Source: Clostridiales bacterium (GTDB taxonomy: Bacteria > Bacillota > Clostridia > Oscillospirales > Oscillospiraceae). Taken from it: DNA of 64,000 nt. Shown one piece after another: positions 1 to 8,900 of this stretch. The translations under genes and the position numbers were made by a program. The stretch lies in NCBI GenBank assembly GCA_022775085.1, contig JALFJQ010000007.1, forward strand, positions 1 to 64,000, in the 5' to 3' direction. The first letter of the stretch is position 1, and each line of letters begins with the position of its first letter. Below the pieces are notes generated by a model. That model made no database searches, was not told the DNA's origin, and was given only the letters and a program-made list of their open reading frames with translations.

Positions 1-398
1 GTCGCGCTATTCGCCACATGGAAAAGGAGCGCGTAGTTATTTTTGCAGCTGGCACCGGCAACCCCTATTTCTCCACCGACACCGGCGCGGTGCTCCGGGG
101 CGTGGAAATTGAGGCCGACGCGGTGCTGATGGCGAAAAATATCGATGCCATCTACTCCGCCGATCCCCGTACGAACCCTGACGCGGTGCGCTACTCCCGT
201 CTGACCTACGACAAGGTGCTGGCCGACCATCTGAAGGCTACCGACAGCACCGCCATGACCCTGGCCATGGACAACGATATGCCCATGGTGTGCTTCGCCC
301 TGAATCCCCCCGAAAATATCCTCCGCGTCGTCCGCGGAGAGGCCATCGGAACCACTGTAACAGTTAAGGAGGACTTAAAGTATGAGCGTAGATTTTAA
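1..398 (+). CDS. pyrH: UMP kinase, C-terminal part (gene starts before window)
   Basis: Carboxy-terminal part of UMP kinase, the cytoplasmic enzyme that phosphorylates UMP to UDP on the way to UTP and CTP. The frame is open from base 3 and about 131 codons are visible; the family is normally about 235-245 residues, so nearly half lies upstream of the window. GTGNPYFSTDT and MAKNIDAIYSADP are hallmarks of bacterial hexameric UMP kinases, followed by the DSTA and MDN segments of the nucleotide-binding core. Its last 17 bases overlap the start of frr, so the two are co-transcribed, as is usual in Firmicutes. No internal defect is seen. The start codon is outside the window. Confidence 0.95.
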   Translation, partial: RAIRHMEKERVVIFAAGTGNPYFSTDTGAVLRGVEIEADAVLMAKNIDAIYSADPRTNPDAVRYSRLTYDKVLADHLKATDSTAMTLAMDNDMPMVCFALNPPENILRVVRGEAIGTTVTVKEDLKYERRF

Positions 399-936
399 GG
401 AATACGGAAGAAGAATGGATAAGACCCTGGAGCACCTGGAGGAGGACTTCGGCGCTGTCCGCGCGGGCCGGGCCAATGCCAAGGTTCTGGATCGCATCAC
501 CGTGGAGTATTATGGCAGTGAGACACCTCTGAACGGTGTTGCCACCATTTCCACTCCCGATGCCCGGACACTGGTGATCCAGCCTTGGGACACCAAACTC
601 CTGAAAGACATTCAGAAAGCCATCCAGCTTTCCGATCTGGGCATCAACCCCCAGAACGACGGCAAGGTCATCCGGCTGGTGTTCCCCCAGCTGACGGAGG
701 AGCGTCGTAAAGACCTTGCCAAGCAGGTCAAAAAGTACGCCGAGGACGCCAAGGTGGCCATGCGCAACATCCGCCGGGACGGCATGGATTATGTGAAGAA
801 GCTGAAGAAGAACAGCGAAATCACCGAGGACGACCAGAAGAAAGCGGAGAAGGATCTGCAGGATCTGCTGGATAAGAGCATCAAGAAGGTGGATGCAGCC
901 CTGGCAGCCAAGGAAAAGGAACTGATGTCTCTGTAA
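382..936 (+). CDS. frr: ribosome recycling factor
   Basis: Ribosome recycling factor, which with EF-G splits the post-termination ribosome in the cytoplasm. It has 184 residues, the family's usual length (about 185). The N-terminal helix (DKTLEHLEEDFGAVRAGRAN), the middle LNGVATISTPDARTLVIQPW beta domain and the charged C-terminal helices (EERRKDLAKQVKKYAEDAK) are all present. A strong GGAGG lies about 9 bases before the ATG, inside the end of pyrH. It overlaps pyrH by 17 bases, which suggests translational coupling. The next gene, uppS, begins about 145 bases downstream, after a repeat fragment and a hairpin. Confidence 0.97.
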   Translation: MSVDFKEYGRRMDKTLEHLEEDFGAVRAGRANAKVLDRITVEYYGSETPLNGVATISTPDARTLVIQPWDTKLLKDIQKAIQLSDLGINPQNDGKVIRLVFPQLTEERRKDLAKQVKKYAEDAKVAMRNIRRDGMDYVKKLKKNSEITEDDQKKAEKDLQDLLDKSIKKVDAALAAKEKELMSL

Positions 937-962
937 TTCACAGAGCGCGCCGATCAGTAGTA

Positions 963-1003
963 TGTCATTGCGGGAAGCAGCACACACTGGTTCGGCAATC
1001 CGT
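963..1003. repeat. half copy of the TCATTGCG...GGCAATCCGT repeat
   Basis: About 41 bases that share both ends with one arm of the long palindromic repeat at 63171-63298: TGTCATTGCG at the left, an ACTGG core, and GGCAATCCGT at the right, with a diverged interior. It lies between frr and uppS, inside a transcribed operon. The arm similarity is seen directly; calling it a degraded half element is inference. Confidence 0.5.
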
Positions 1004-1022
1004 CTATTTCTCCGGCATAACC

Positions 1023-1047
1023 GTTGGGGGCGCATTGCGCCTCCAAC
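1023..1047 (+). other. intra-operon hairpin between frr and uppS
   Basis: Two 11-base arms (GTTGGGGGCGC and GCGCCTCCAAC) with an ATT loop and a single G-T wobble. No T-run follows, so it is not a classical terminator. It may be an RNA processing or stability element in the frr-uppS transcript. Confidence 0.5.
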
Positions 1048-1082
1048 GAACGCATATTATGATTTAGAAAGAGGTGCTTCTA

Positions 1083-1796
1083 TTGGCACTTTCGGAGAAA
1101 ACCAAACCGCCCCGGCACATTGCCATCATCATGGACGGCAACGGACGCTGGGCGAAACAGCGGGGCCTGCCCCGCACTGCCGGTCATGCCGCGGGGGCGG
1201 AAGCCTTTCGGCGTATTGCCAATTACTGCCGCACCCTGGGCGTGGAATATCTGACCGTGTACGCCTTCTCCACGGAAAACTGGAAGCGCTCTGCCGACGA
1301 GGTGGCAGGCATTATGAAGCTGCTGCGCCGGTATTTGGAGGAAGCGTTGCGGGACATGGAGAAAAACCGGGTTCGCTTCTGCTTCTTCGGCGATTTAAGC
1401 AAACTCAGCCCGGACCTTCAAGAGCTGTGCTGCCGGGCGCGGAAGCAGAGTGAAGATTATGACGTGCAGGTGAATTTCTGCCTGAACTACGGCGGACGGG
1501 ACGAGATCGTCCAGGCGGCCCGGCGGTTTGCTCAGGACGTGGCGGATGGAAAGCGCAGATCAGAGGAGCTGACCGAGGAGCTCCTGTCTACTTACCTGTA
1601 CTCCGCGGATGTTCCCGACCCGGAACTCATCATCCGTCCCTCCGGAGAAAAACGAACCAGCAATTTCCTGCTGTGGCAGTCCGCCTACTCGGAATATGTA
1701 TTTATGAATGTCCTGTGGCCTGATTTCAGCCCTGCGGATCTGGATGAGGCCATTGAAGAATATCACCGGCGCAACCGCCGCTTTGGAGGGGTATAA
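1083..1796 (+). CDS. uppS: isoprenyl transferase (undecaprenyl diphosphate synthase)
   Basis: Cis-prenyltransferase that extends farnesyl diphosphate with isopentenyl diphosphate to undecaprenyl diphosphate, the lipid carrier for cell-wall synthesis. The N-terminus carries HIAIIMDGNGRWAKQRG with the catalytic Asp and the diphosphate-binding loop; the C-terminus has RPSGEKRTSNFLLWQ and YSEY. I chose the TTG start at 1083 (237 residues) because AAAGAGGTG lies 6 bases upstream and the product then begins like its relatives; the in-frame GTG at 1074 is part of that ribosome binding site. The RPSGE motif is RTSGE in most relatives, a mild change. The stop lies 6 bases before cdsA, with which it is co-transcribed. 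Confidence 0.95.
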   Translation: MALSEKTKPPRHIAIIMDGNGRWAKQRGLPRTAGHAAGAEAFRRIANYCRTLGVEYLTVYAFSTENWKRSADEVAGIMKLLRRYLEEALRDMEKNRVRFCFFGDLSKLSPDLQELCCRARKQSEDYDVQVNFCLNYGGRDEIVQAARRFAQDVADGKRRSEELTEELLSTYLYSADVPDPELIIRPSGEKRTSNFLLWQSAYSEYVFMNVLWPDFSPADLDEAIEEYHRRNRRFGGV

Positions 1797-1802
1797 AGAG
1801 AT

Positions 1803-2618
1803 ATGAAGACTCGAATTATCGCGGCGGCGGTTTTGGTGCCGGTGCTGTTTCTCATCGTTCTGGTTGCCCCGGAGAGCGCGGCGGCGGCCATTCTCGGCAT
1901 TTTGCTCGCCATTGCCTCTTATGAGCTGCTCTATCGCACGGGACTGGTGAAGCATCCCCGGCTGGTGGTCTATTCCTCCGTCATGGCCTTTGCCCTGTCC
2001 ATGTGGAGCTACTTTGGAGCGGTGCGGGCCTATTTTGTGCTGCTGCTCATGGTGTATTCCATGGTGCTGTTTGCCGAGATGATGCTGGACCACATCAAGA
2101 TCCGCTTTGAGACTATTAGTATGTGCTTCGTCTCCGGTGTAATCGTTCCCTATCTTCTAACGGCCCTGATCCGGATCCTGACCATGGACATTGGCCGCTA
2201 CGTGATCCTGATTCCCTTTATTGTGGCCTTTATGTCCGATGCCGGTGCCTACTTTACCGGCCTGCGGTTCGGCAAGCACAAGCTGGCCCCTGTGGTCAGT
2301 CCCAACAAGACCATCGAGGGGGTGCTGGGCGGTCTGGCAGGGGCAATGATCGGCATGCTGGTGTATACTCTGATTCTGGATCTGCCCCTGCGGCTGGATG
2401 TGAATTACGGCGTGGCGCTGCTGTACGGCTTGGTCGGCGCGGGCGCTGGCACCTTCGGTGATCTGTGCTTCTCCATCATCAAGCGTCAGACCGGCATCAA
2501 GGATTACGGCAATCTGATCCCCGGTCACGGCGGTGTGCTGGACCGGTTCGATTCCCTGAGCATGGTTGCGCCCCTGATGGAAGCGCTGCTGCTGATTTTG
2601 CCGCTGATCCGGCTGTAA
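1803..2618 (+). CDS. cdsA: phosphatidate cytidylyltransferase
   Basis: CDP-diacylglycerol synthase: an integral membrane enzyme that makes CDP-diacylglycerol from CTP and phosphatidate, the branch point for phospholipids. It has 271 residues and about eight hydrophobic segments. The family signature is clear near the C-terminus: SIIKRQTGIKDYGNLIPGHG followed by GVLDRFDSL, with the Lys, the Asp pair and the HGG turn, preceded by SPNKTIEG. It sits between uppS and dxr, the usual clostridial order, with 6- and 13-base gaps, so it is in one operon with both. Nothing in it looks damaged. Confidence 0.96.
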   Translation: MKTRIIAAAVLVPVLFLIVLVAPESAAAAILGILLAIASYELLYRTGLVKHPRLVVYSSVMAFALSMWSYFGAVRAYFVLLLMVYSMVLFAEMMLDHIKIRFETISMCFVSGVIVPYLLTALIRILTMDIGRYVILIPFIVAFMSDAGAYFTGLRFGKHKLAPVVSPNKTIEGVLGGLAGAMIGMLVYTLILDLPLRLDVNYGVALLYGLVGAGAGTFGDLCFSIIKRQTGIKDYGNLIPGHGGVLDRFDSLSMVAPLMEALLLILPLIRL

Positions 2619-2631
2619 TGAGGTTACTTAT

Positions 2632-3786
2632 ATGGTAAAGTGCGTCAGTATTCTCGGCTCTACCGGCTCCATCGGCCGGCAGAGCCTGGACATTATCAGC
2701 CGCCTGCCGGAAATCAAGGTGGCGGCTTTAACTGCGGGCACCAGTGCCGAGCGGATGGCGGAGCAGTGCCGTCAGTTTCGGCCGGAGCTTGCCGTCATGG
2801 CAACGGAAGCGGCGGCAAAGGAGCTGTCCAAAAGGATTAGCGATCTGCCCATCCGGGTAGAATGGGGAGAGCAGGGCCTTTTGGATGCCGCATCCATGCC
2901 AAGCGCGAACTGCGTTATCACTGCCGTGGTGGGCATGGTTGGCTTGAAGCCCACCCTGGCTGCCATCCGGGCGGGCAAGCGCATCGGTCTTGCCAACAAG
3001 GAGACCCTGGTCTGCGCCGGCGAGCTGGTGATGGCGGAGGCGGAAAAGTACCATGCGGAAATCATCCCTGTGGACTCCGAGCATTCCGCGATCTTCCAGT
3101 GTCTCATGGGCTGCGGCGATAAGAGAGAAGTCAAGCGGCTGATTCTGACCTGCTCCGGCGGCCCCTTCTTCGGGAAAAGCCGTGAGGAACTGAAAACCGT
3201 GACCCAGGCCGACGCTCTGAAGCACCCCAACTGGAAAATGGGCGCGAAAATCACCATTGACTGCGCTACGCTCATGAACAAGGGGCTGGAAGTCATCGAG
3301 GCCATGCGGCTGTACCGGATGCCGCTGGAACAGGTGGATGTGGTGATCCACCGGCAGAGCGTGGTGCACTCCATGGTGGAGTTCACCGACGGGGCCGTGA
3401 TGGCCCAGCTGGGCACCCCGGATATGCGCCTGCCCATCCAGCTGGCCCTGACCTACCCGGAACGGATTCCCTGCCCGGTGGAGCCGCTGGATCTTCTGAC
3501 CTGCGGCCCGCTGACCTTCAGTAAGCCCGACATGGAGAACTTCCCCTGTCTGGCGCTGGCCTATGCGTGCGCGAAAAAGGGCGGCACCGCCTGCCCCGCC
3601 ATGAACGGCGCCAATGAGGAAGCGGTGGCCATGTTCCTGCGAAATGAGATCGGTTTCTACGACATTTACAACCTGGTTTCCCAGGCAGTGGAGGCCGTTC
3701 CCTTCCTGCAAAATCCCACTCTGGAGGAAATTCTGGAGGCTGACCGTCAGGCGAGAGCCGCAGTCAGGGCAATGACCCACAAGTAA
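2632..3786 (+). CDS. dxr: 1-deoxy-D-xylulose 5-phosphate reductoisomerase
   Basis: Second enzyme of the methylerythritol phosphate pathway: rearranges and reduces deoxyxylulose 5-phosphate to MEP with NADPH in the cytoplasm. It has 384 residues, the normal length. The NADPH-binding loop GSTGSIGRQSLD is at the N-terminus, NKETLVCAGE follows at about residue 122, and the metal-binding DSEHSAIFQC and catalytic CSGGPF loops are intact. The C-terminal helical domain carries MNGANEEAV. The gene lies between cdsA and the rseP-like protease; ispG, a later enzyme of the same pathway, is two genes downstream in the same operon. Confidence 0.97.
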   Translation: MVKCVSILGSTGSIGRQSLDIISRLPEIKVAALTAGTSAERMAEQCRQFRPELAVMATEAAAKELSKRISDLPIRVEWGEQGLLDAASMPSANCVITAVVGMVGLKPTLAAIRAGKRIGLANKETLVCAGELVMAEAEKYHAEIIPVDSEHSAIFQCLMGCGDKREVKRLILTCSGGPFFGKSREELKTVTQADALKHPNWKMGAKITIDCATLMNKGLEVIEAMRLYRMPLEQVDVVIHRQSVVHSMVEFTDGAVMAQLGTPDMRLPIQLALTYPERIPCPVEPLDLLTCGPLTFSKPDMENFPCLALAYACAKKGGTACPAMNGANEEAVAMFLRNEIGFYDIYNLVSQAVEAVPFLQNPTLEEILEADRQARAAVRAMTHK

Positions 3787-3798
3787 GCGAGGAAATCT

Positions 3799-4860
3799 AT
3801 GAGCGTTCTTTTTGCGATCCTTCTGTTCAGTTTTCTGATTTTTATCCATGAATTGGGCCATTTTGTGGCTGCGAAGCTGTCCGGTGTGCAGGTCAACGAG
3901 TTTTCCGTGTTCATGGGCCCGGCTCTGTGGTCAAAGCAGATCGGGCAGACCCTGTACTCCGTCCGACTGGTTCCCATCGGCGGCTACTGCGCCATGGAGG
4001 GCGAGGACGGCGGCAGCGACGACCCCCGTTCCTTTGACAAGGCAGCCTGGTGGAAGCGGCTGATTATCCTGGTGGCGGGCGCGGCCATGAACTTTTTGGT
4101 GGGCGTCCTGCTGATGGTCGTCATTTACCTGCCGGCTCAGCAGACGGTGGAGCCGGTGATCAGCGGTTTTGAAAGCTACTGCACCATCAACGGTGAGGAC
4201 GGTTTGCGGGTCGGCGACCGGATCGTGGAACTGGACGGAGAAAAAATCTACGTTCAGAGTGATTTTTCCATGCTGCTGCAGCTGAATCCCGGAGAAATCC
4301 ATGACCTTGTGGTGGAGCGGGACGGAAAAAAGATTACGCTTCCCAACTTCCGTATGGAGACCCACACGGTAACAGCCGAGGACGGCAGCACCCGGGAGAT
4401 GTACGGGATGAACTTTACCCTGAAGCGGATGGATCTGGCAGGAAAGCTCTCGTACGCATGGAATCAGAGCATGGATACGGTGCGGCTGGTGCGCCTGAGC
4501 CTGCAAATGCTGGTGAAGGGCCAGGTGGGCCTTGGAGAGGTGTCAGGCCCGGTGGGCATCGTCCAGCAGATGTCTGTGGTGGCAGACAGCTCGCCCACAA
4601 AGCTGGACGCACTGATGAATATGCTCTATTTCGGCGGCTTCATTGCCATTAACCTTGCGGTGATGAACCTGCTGCCCATTCCGGCGCTGGACGGAGGCCG
4701 TGTGGTGGGTGTGCTCATTACCACGGCAGTAGAAGCGGTCACAAAGAAGAAAATCAACCCCAAATATGAAGGGTATCTTCACGGTGCGGGCATGGTCCTG
4801 CTGTTGGGGCTGATGGCTCTGATTATGTTCAAGGATATTTTTGTGCTGATTCGAGGATAA
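3799..4860 (+). CDS. rseP: site-2 zinc metalloprotease (RseP family)
   Basis: Membrane-embedded site-2 protease that cleaves transmembrane segments, typically of anti-sigma factors or leftover signal peptides. It has 353 residues. The first transmembrane helix holds the zinc motif HELGH at residues 15-19; a PDZ-like domain lies in the middle (around DGLRVGDRIVELDG); the last part has NLLPIPALDGGR, where the Asp is the third zinc ligand. It is placed between dxr and ispG, as in many Firmicutes. Its substrate cannot be told from the sequence; the ECF-sigma pair near 62500 is distant and has no demonstrated link to it. Confidence 0.94.
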   Translation: MSVLFAILLFSFLIFIHELGHFVAAKLSGVQVNEFSVFMGPALWSKQIGQTLYSVRLVPIGGYCAMEGEDGGSDDPRSFDKAAWWKRLIILVAGAAMNFLVGVLLMVVIYLPAQQTVEPVISGFESYCTINGEDGLRVGDRIVELDGEKIYVQSDFSMLLQLNPGEIHDLVVERDGKKITLPNFRMETHTVTAEDGSTREMYGMNFTLKRMDLAGKLSYAWNQSMDTVRLVRLSLQMLVKGQVGLGEVSGPVGIVQQMSVVADSSPTKLDALMNMLYFGGFIAINLAVMNLLPIPALDGGRVVGVLITTAVEAVTKKKINPKYEGYLHGAGMVLLLGLMALIMFKDIFVLIRG

Positions 4861-4864
4861 AATT

Positions 4865-5902
4865 ATGACGAGACAGATAATGGTGGGCGGTATCCCCGTT
4901 GGCGGCGGCGCCCCGGTGGTGATCCAGTCCATGCTCAATACCAAGACCACGGACGTGGAGGGAAGCTTAAAACAAATCCGTCAGCTTGCCGCTGCCGGCT
5001 GTCAGATCGCCCGGCTGGCGGTGCCCAATATGGAAGCCGCCCGGGGATTCGCTGAAATTTGTAAGGAAAGCCCCCTGCCCTTGGTTGCGGACATTCACTT
5101 TGATTACAAGCTGGCAATAGCCGCCGCCGAGGGCGGAGCCAGCAAAATCCGCATCAACCCCGGCAACATCGGCGGGGAGGATCGGGTGAAGGCCGTGGTG
5201 GAGGTGTGCAAGGACAAACACATCCCCATCCGCATCGGCGTCAACGGCGGCAGTCTTGACAAGCGCCTGCTGGAAAAGTACGGCCATCCCACGGCGGAAG
5301 CCCTGGTGGAGAGCGCCTTTGAGCACTTGGAGCTGCTGGAAAAACAGGGCTTTTATGACACCTGCGTGTCCATGAAGTCCTCCACGGTGCCCACCATGGT
5401 TGCGGCGGCCCGGCTGTTCCGCTCCAAGTGCGATTACCCCATCCACATCGGCGTGACGGAGACCGGCCCCGTGAAGCAGGGCCTCATTAAGTCCGCCATG
5501 GGCATCGGCGCCCTGCTGCTGGACGGCATCGGCGACACCATCCGGGTCAGCCTGACAGACGACCCGGTGCAGGAGGTCTACGCCGCCAAGGACATTCTGA
5601 AAGCCGCCGGGCTGCGCAAAGAAGGCGTGAATATCATCTCCTGCCCCACCTGCGGACGGACCCGCATTGACCTCATCGGCCTTGTGAACCGGGTGGACGA
5701 GGCCCTGCGGGATTGTCAGAAGCCCATCACCGTGGCGGTCATGGGCTGCGTGGTCAATGGCCCCGGTGAAGCCCGGGAAGCCGACATCGGCATTGCCGGC
5801 GGCGACGGCTGGGGCATGATTTTTGAGAAGGGGGAGCAGGTGGAAAAGCTTCCTTATGACGAGCTGCTGCCTGCCCTGCTGAAACGAATCGAAGAACTGT
5901 AA
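4865..5902 (+). CDS. ispG: 4-hydroxy-3-methylbut-2-enyl diphosphate synthase
   Basis: Iron-sulfur enzyme of the methylerythritol phosphate pathway that reductively opens the cyclic diphosphate MEcPP to HMBPP. It has 345 residues, typical of the short bacterial form. The TIM-barrel part starts with GGGAPVVIQSMLNTKT. The 4Fe-4S ligands are SCPTCGRT and GCVVNGPGEA in the C-terminal domain, with the cluster cysteines present. It follows the rseP-like gene by 4 bases and precedes polC by 7, all in one transcript. With dxr it gives two of the pathway enzymes here; the others must lie elsewhere. Confidence 0.97.
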   Translation: MTRQIMVGGIPVGGGAPVVIQSMLNTKTTDVEGSLKQIRQLAAAGCQIARLAVPNMEAARGFAEICKESPLPLVADIHFDYKLAIAAAEGGASKIRINPGNIGGEDRVKAVVEVCKDKHIPIRIGVNGGSLDKRLLEKYGHPTAEALVESAFEHLELLEKQGFYDTCVSMKSSTVPTMVAAARLFRSKCDYPIHIGVTETGPVKQGLIKSAMGIGALLLDGIGDTIRVSLTDDPVQEVYAAKDILKAAGLRKEGVNIISCPTCGRTRIDLIGLVNRVDEALRDCQKPITVAVMGCVVNGPGEAREADIGIAGGDGWGMIFEKGEQVEKLPYDELLPALLKRIEEL

Positions 5903-5909
5903 TTTACGT

Positions 5910-8900
5910 ATGGAAAAAGTCTATCTATTTCAAATGTTTCCCGACTATGAGCCGCCTGAGGCGCTGTACGCAGCGCTTTCTCAGGCGGCTATCGCCGCTG
6001 CGGACATTTCCGCCGAGGATCGATCCGTCCATGTGGTGGTGCATTCCGAAACATACATCCCCCAGCGGCTGATGGATCAGGCGGCGAAGGAGATTGGGAC
6101 GCTCTACGGCCTGCGGCATATGGTTCTGAACGCTACCCACCCTGCCGACCAGCTGACAAAAATCGAGCCTGAGGAGCTGATGAACCTCTTTGTCCAGCGG
6201 GATTCCATGGCACGGGGTTCTCTTGCCGGGGCCAGGTGGGAGTGGGAGGGGGAACACCTGACCATCCATCTGGCCGCCAACGGTAAGGATGCGCTCATGG
6301 AGCAGGTGCCTTCGGTGCAGCAGGTGCTGCGGGAACGGTTTGCCGCGCCCGTGACCATTTCCATTGAAACCGGTGCGGCGCTGGAGGGAAAGGCCCTGTT
6401 TGAAGCCATGGAGACCATGCGGGGCCAGATGATGAAGAACCTGCCCGCCATTTCTGCCGCCAAACAGGAGGGGAAGGCGGCAGCCCCCGCCGCCCCCAGC
6501 GAAACCTTCTACGGCAAGCCCTTCAAAGGAAACGCCGTGCCCATGAAGGATCTGTCTATGGATATGGGCACAGTGATCGTGGAGGGAAAGGTGTTCAACG
6601 TTGACCACAAGGAGCTGAAAAAGCGCAACGCCTATGTGGTAAAATTCGACATGACCGACAATACCAATTCCGTCCGCATTAGCCGGTTTATGGAGGCAAA
6701 CGAGGCAAAACCCATTCTGGAAAATGTGAATATCGGCTCTGTTCTTCGGGTGCAGGGCAAGCTCATCGAGGATCGGTTCGAAAATGAAATGGTGCTCAAG
6801 CCCTACGCCATGCAGCCCGGCAGTCTGCCGAAACGAAAAGACACGGCGGAAGGCATGAAGCGGGTGGAGCTGCATCTGCACACCACCATGTCCAACATGG
6901 ACGCCCTGACCCCCACCGATGCTGCCATCAAGCAGGCAGCGGCCTGGGGGCACCGGGCCATCGCCATCACCGACCACGGCTGCTGCCAGTCCTTTACCGA
7001 CGCCCTGCACACCGTGGAAGGGAAGAAGCCCCCCAAGGTGGCGGGCACCGATGAGACAATTAAAATTCTCTACGGCTGCGAAGGATATTATGTCAACGAC
7101 GTGGATGACCGCATTGTGGTGCACGGCGATCAGGACATGACCTTTCATGACGAGTTCGTGGCCTTCGATCTGGAAACCACCGGCCTGTCCTCCAAAACTG
7201 ACCGCATCATCGAAATCGGCGCGGTAATTCTGAAAGATGGGCAGGAAATCGACCGTTTCCAGACCTTCGTTGACCCGGAGCGGCATCTGGAACGGAAGAT
7301 CGTGGAGTTGACGGGCATCACGGAGGAAATGCTGGCAGGCGCACCGAAAATTGAAGAAGTACTGCCAAAATTCCTGGATTTTATCGGCGATCGGGTGCTG
7401 GTGGCCCACAATTCGGACTTTGACACCGGCTTCATCCGGGCGGAGTGTGAGCGGCAGGGCTTTGAATATAAGTACACCGCCGCCGACACCCTGATTTTGT
7501 CCCAGAACCTTCTGCGGCACCTGAACAAATTCAAGCTGGACATTGTATCCAACGCCCTGAATCTGCCGGACTTCAACCACCACCGGGCCGGGGATGACGC
7601 CATGACCTGCGGCCTTATCATGACCAAGCTCATGCAGATGCTGGAGGAGGAGCACGACATCCACACCCTGCAAACCATCAACCCTGCCATGGTGGGTCTG
7701 CGCTCCGGCGGGCGGATCACTGACCGACAGGCCCGGCATATCATTCTGTTCGCCAAAAATCAGGTAGGTCTGCGAAATCTGTACCATTTGATTTCCAATT
7801 CCAATCTGAAGCACTTCCGCCGTGTCCCCAGAATTCCCAAGTCGGAACTGCTGGAAATGCGGGAGGGACTGATTATCGGCTCTGCCTGTGAAGCGGGCGA
7901 ACTGTTCCAGGCGCTGCTGGACGGCAAAAGCCATGATGAATTAAAACGAATCGCCTCCTTCTATGATTTCTTGGAAGTTCAGCCCCTTGCCAATAACCGC
8001 TTCATGCTGGAAAACGAGAAGTATGCGGCAAAAACCGACGAGGATTTGCGGGACTACAACCGGAAAATCATCCAGCTGGGTGAGGAACTGGGGAAAATGG
8101 TGGTCGCCACCGGGGACGTCCACTTCTTAAACCCCGAGGATGAAGTGTTCCGACATATATTGCTTGCCACCAAGGGCTTTGACGACGCGGACAAGCCCAT
8201 GCCCCTGTACTTCCGCACCACGGATGATATGCTGAACGAATTTTCCTATCTGGGGGAGGAAAAAGCCTACGAAATCGTGGTGGAGAATCCCAACAAGATA
8301 GCGGATATGTGCGAGACCATGCGCCCGGTGCCCCACAACCTGTTCGCCCCCAAGATCGAAAACTCCGTGGAGGATTTGAAAGATCTGGTCTACAGCAAGT
8401 TCCACCGGCTCTACGGCGACAATCCCCCGGAGGTGTTCACCAAGCGGGTGGAAACGGAGCTGCACGACATCATCTCCTGCCACTACGACGTGATCTATAT
8501 GTCCGCCCAGAAGCTGGTTCAGAACTCCCTGGAAAACGGCTATCTGGTCGGCTCCCGTGGTTCTGTGGGTTCCTCCATCGTGGCCTATATGTCCGGCATC
8601 ACCGAGGTCAACTCCTTCCAGCCCCACTACCGCTGCCCCAATCCCGACTGCAAGTACACCGAACTGAATGTACCCGAGGGCTACAACTGCGGCGCGGATC
8701 TTCCCGACGCGGTGTGCCCCAAGTGCGGCAGCAAAATGGAGAAGGACGGCTTCAACATCCCCTTCGAGACCTTCCTGGGCTTCGGTGGTGACAAGGTGCC
8801 GGATATTGACCTGAACTTCTCCGGCGAGTACCAGTCCAAGGCCCATGCCTACTGTATCTCCATGTTCGGATCCTCCCATGTGTTCCGTGCGGGCACCATC

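Noticed and set aside
5925..7934. 669-codon open frame opposite polC
   Set aside because: It is a shadow of the GC-rich polC codons: His/Gln/Gly-rich composition, no start signals, no recognisable domain.
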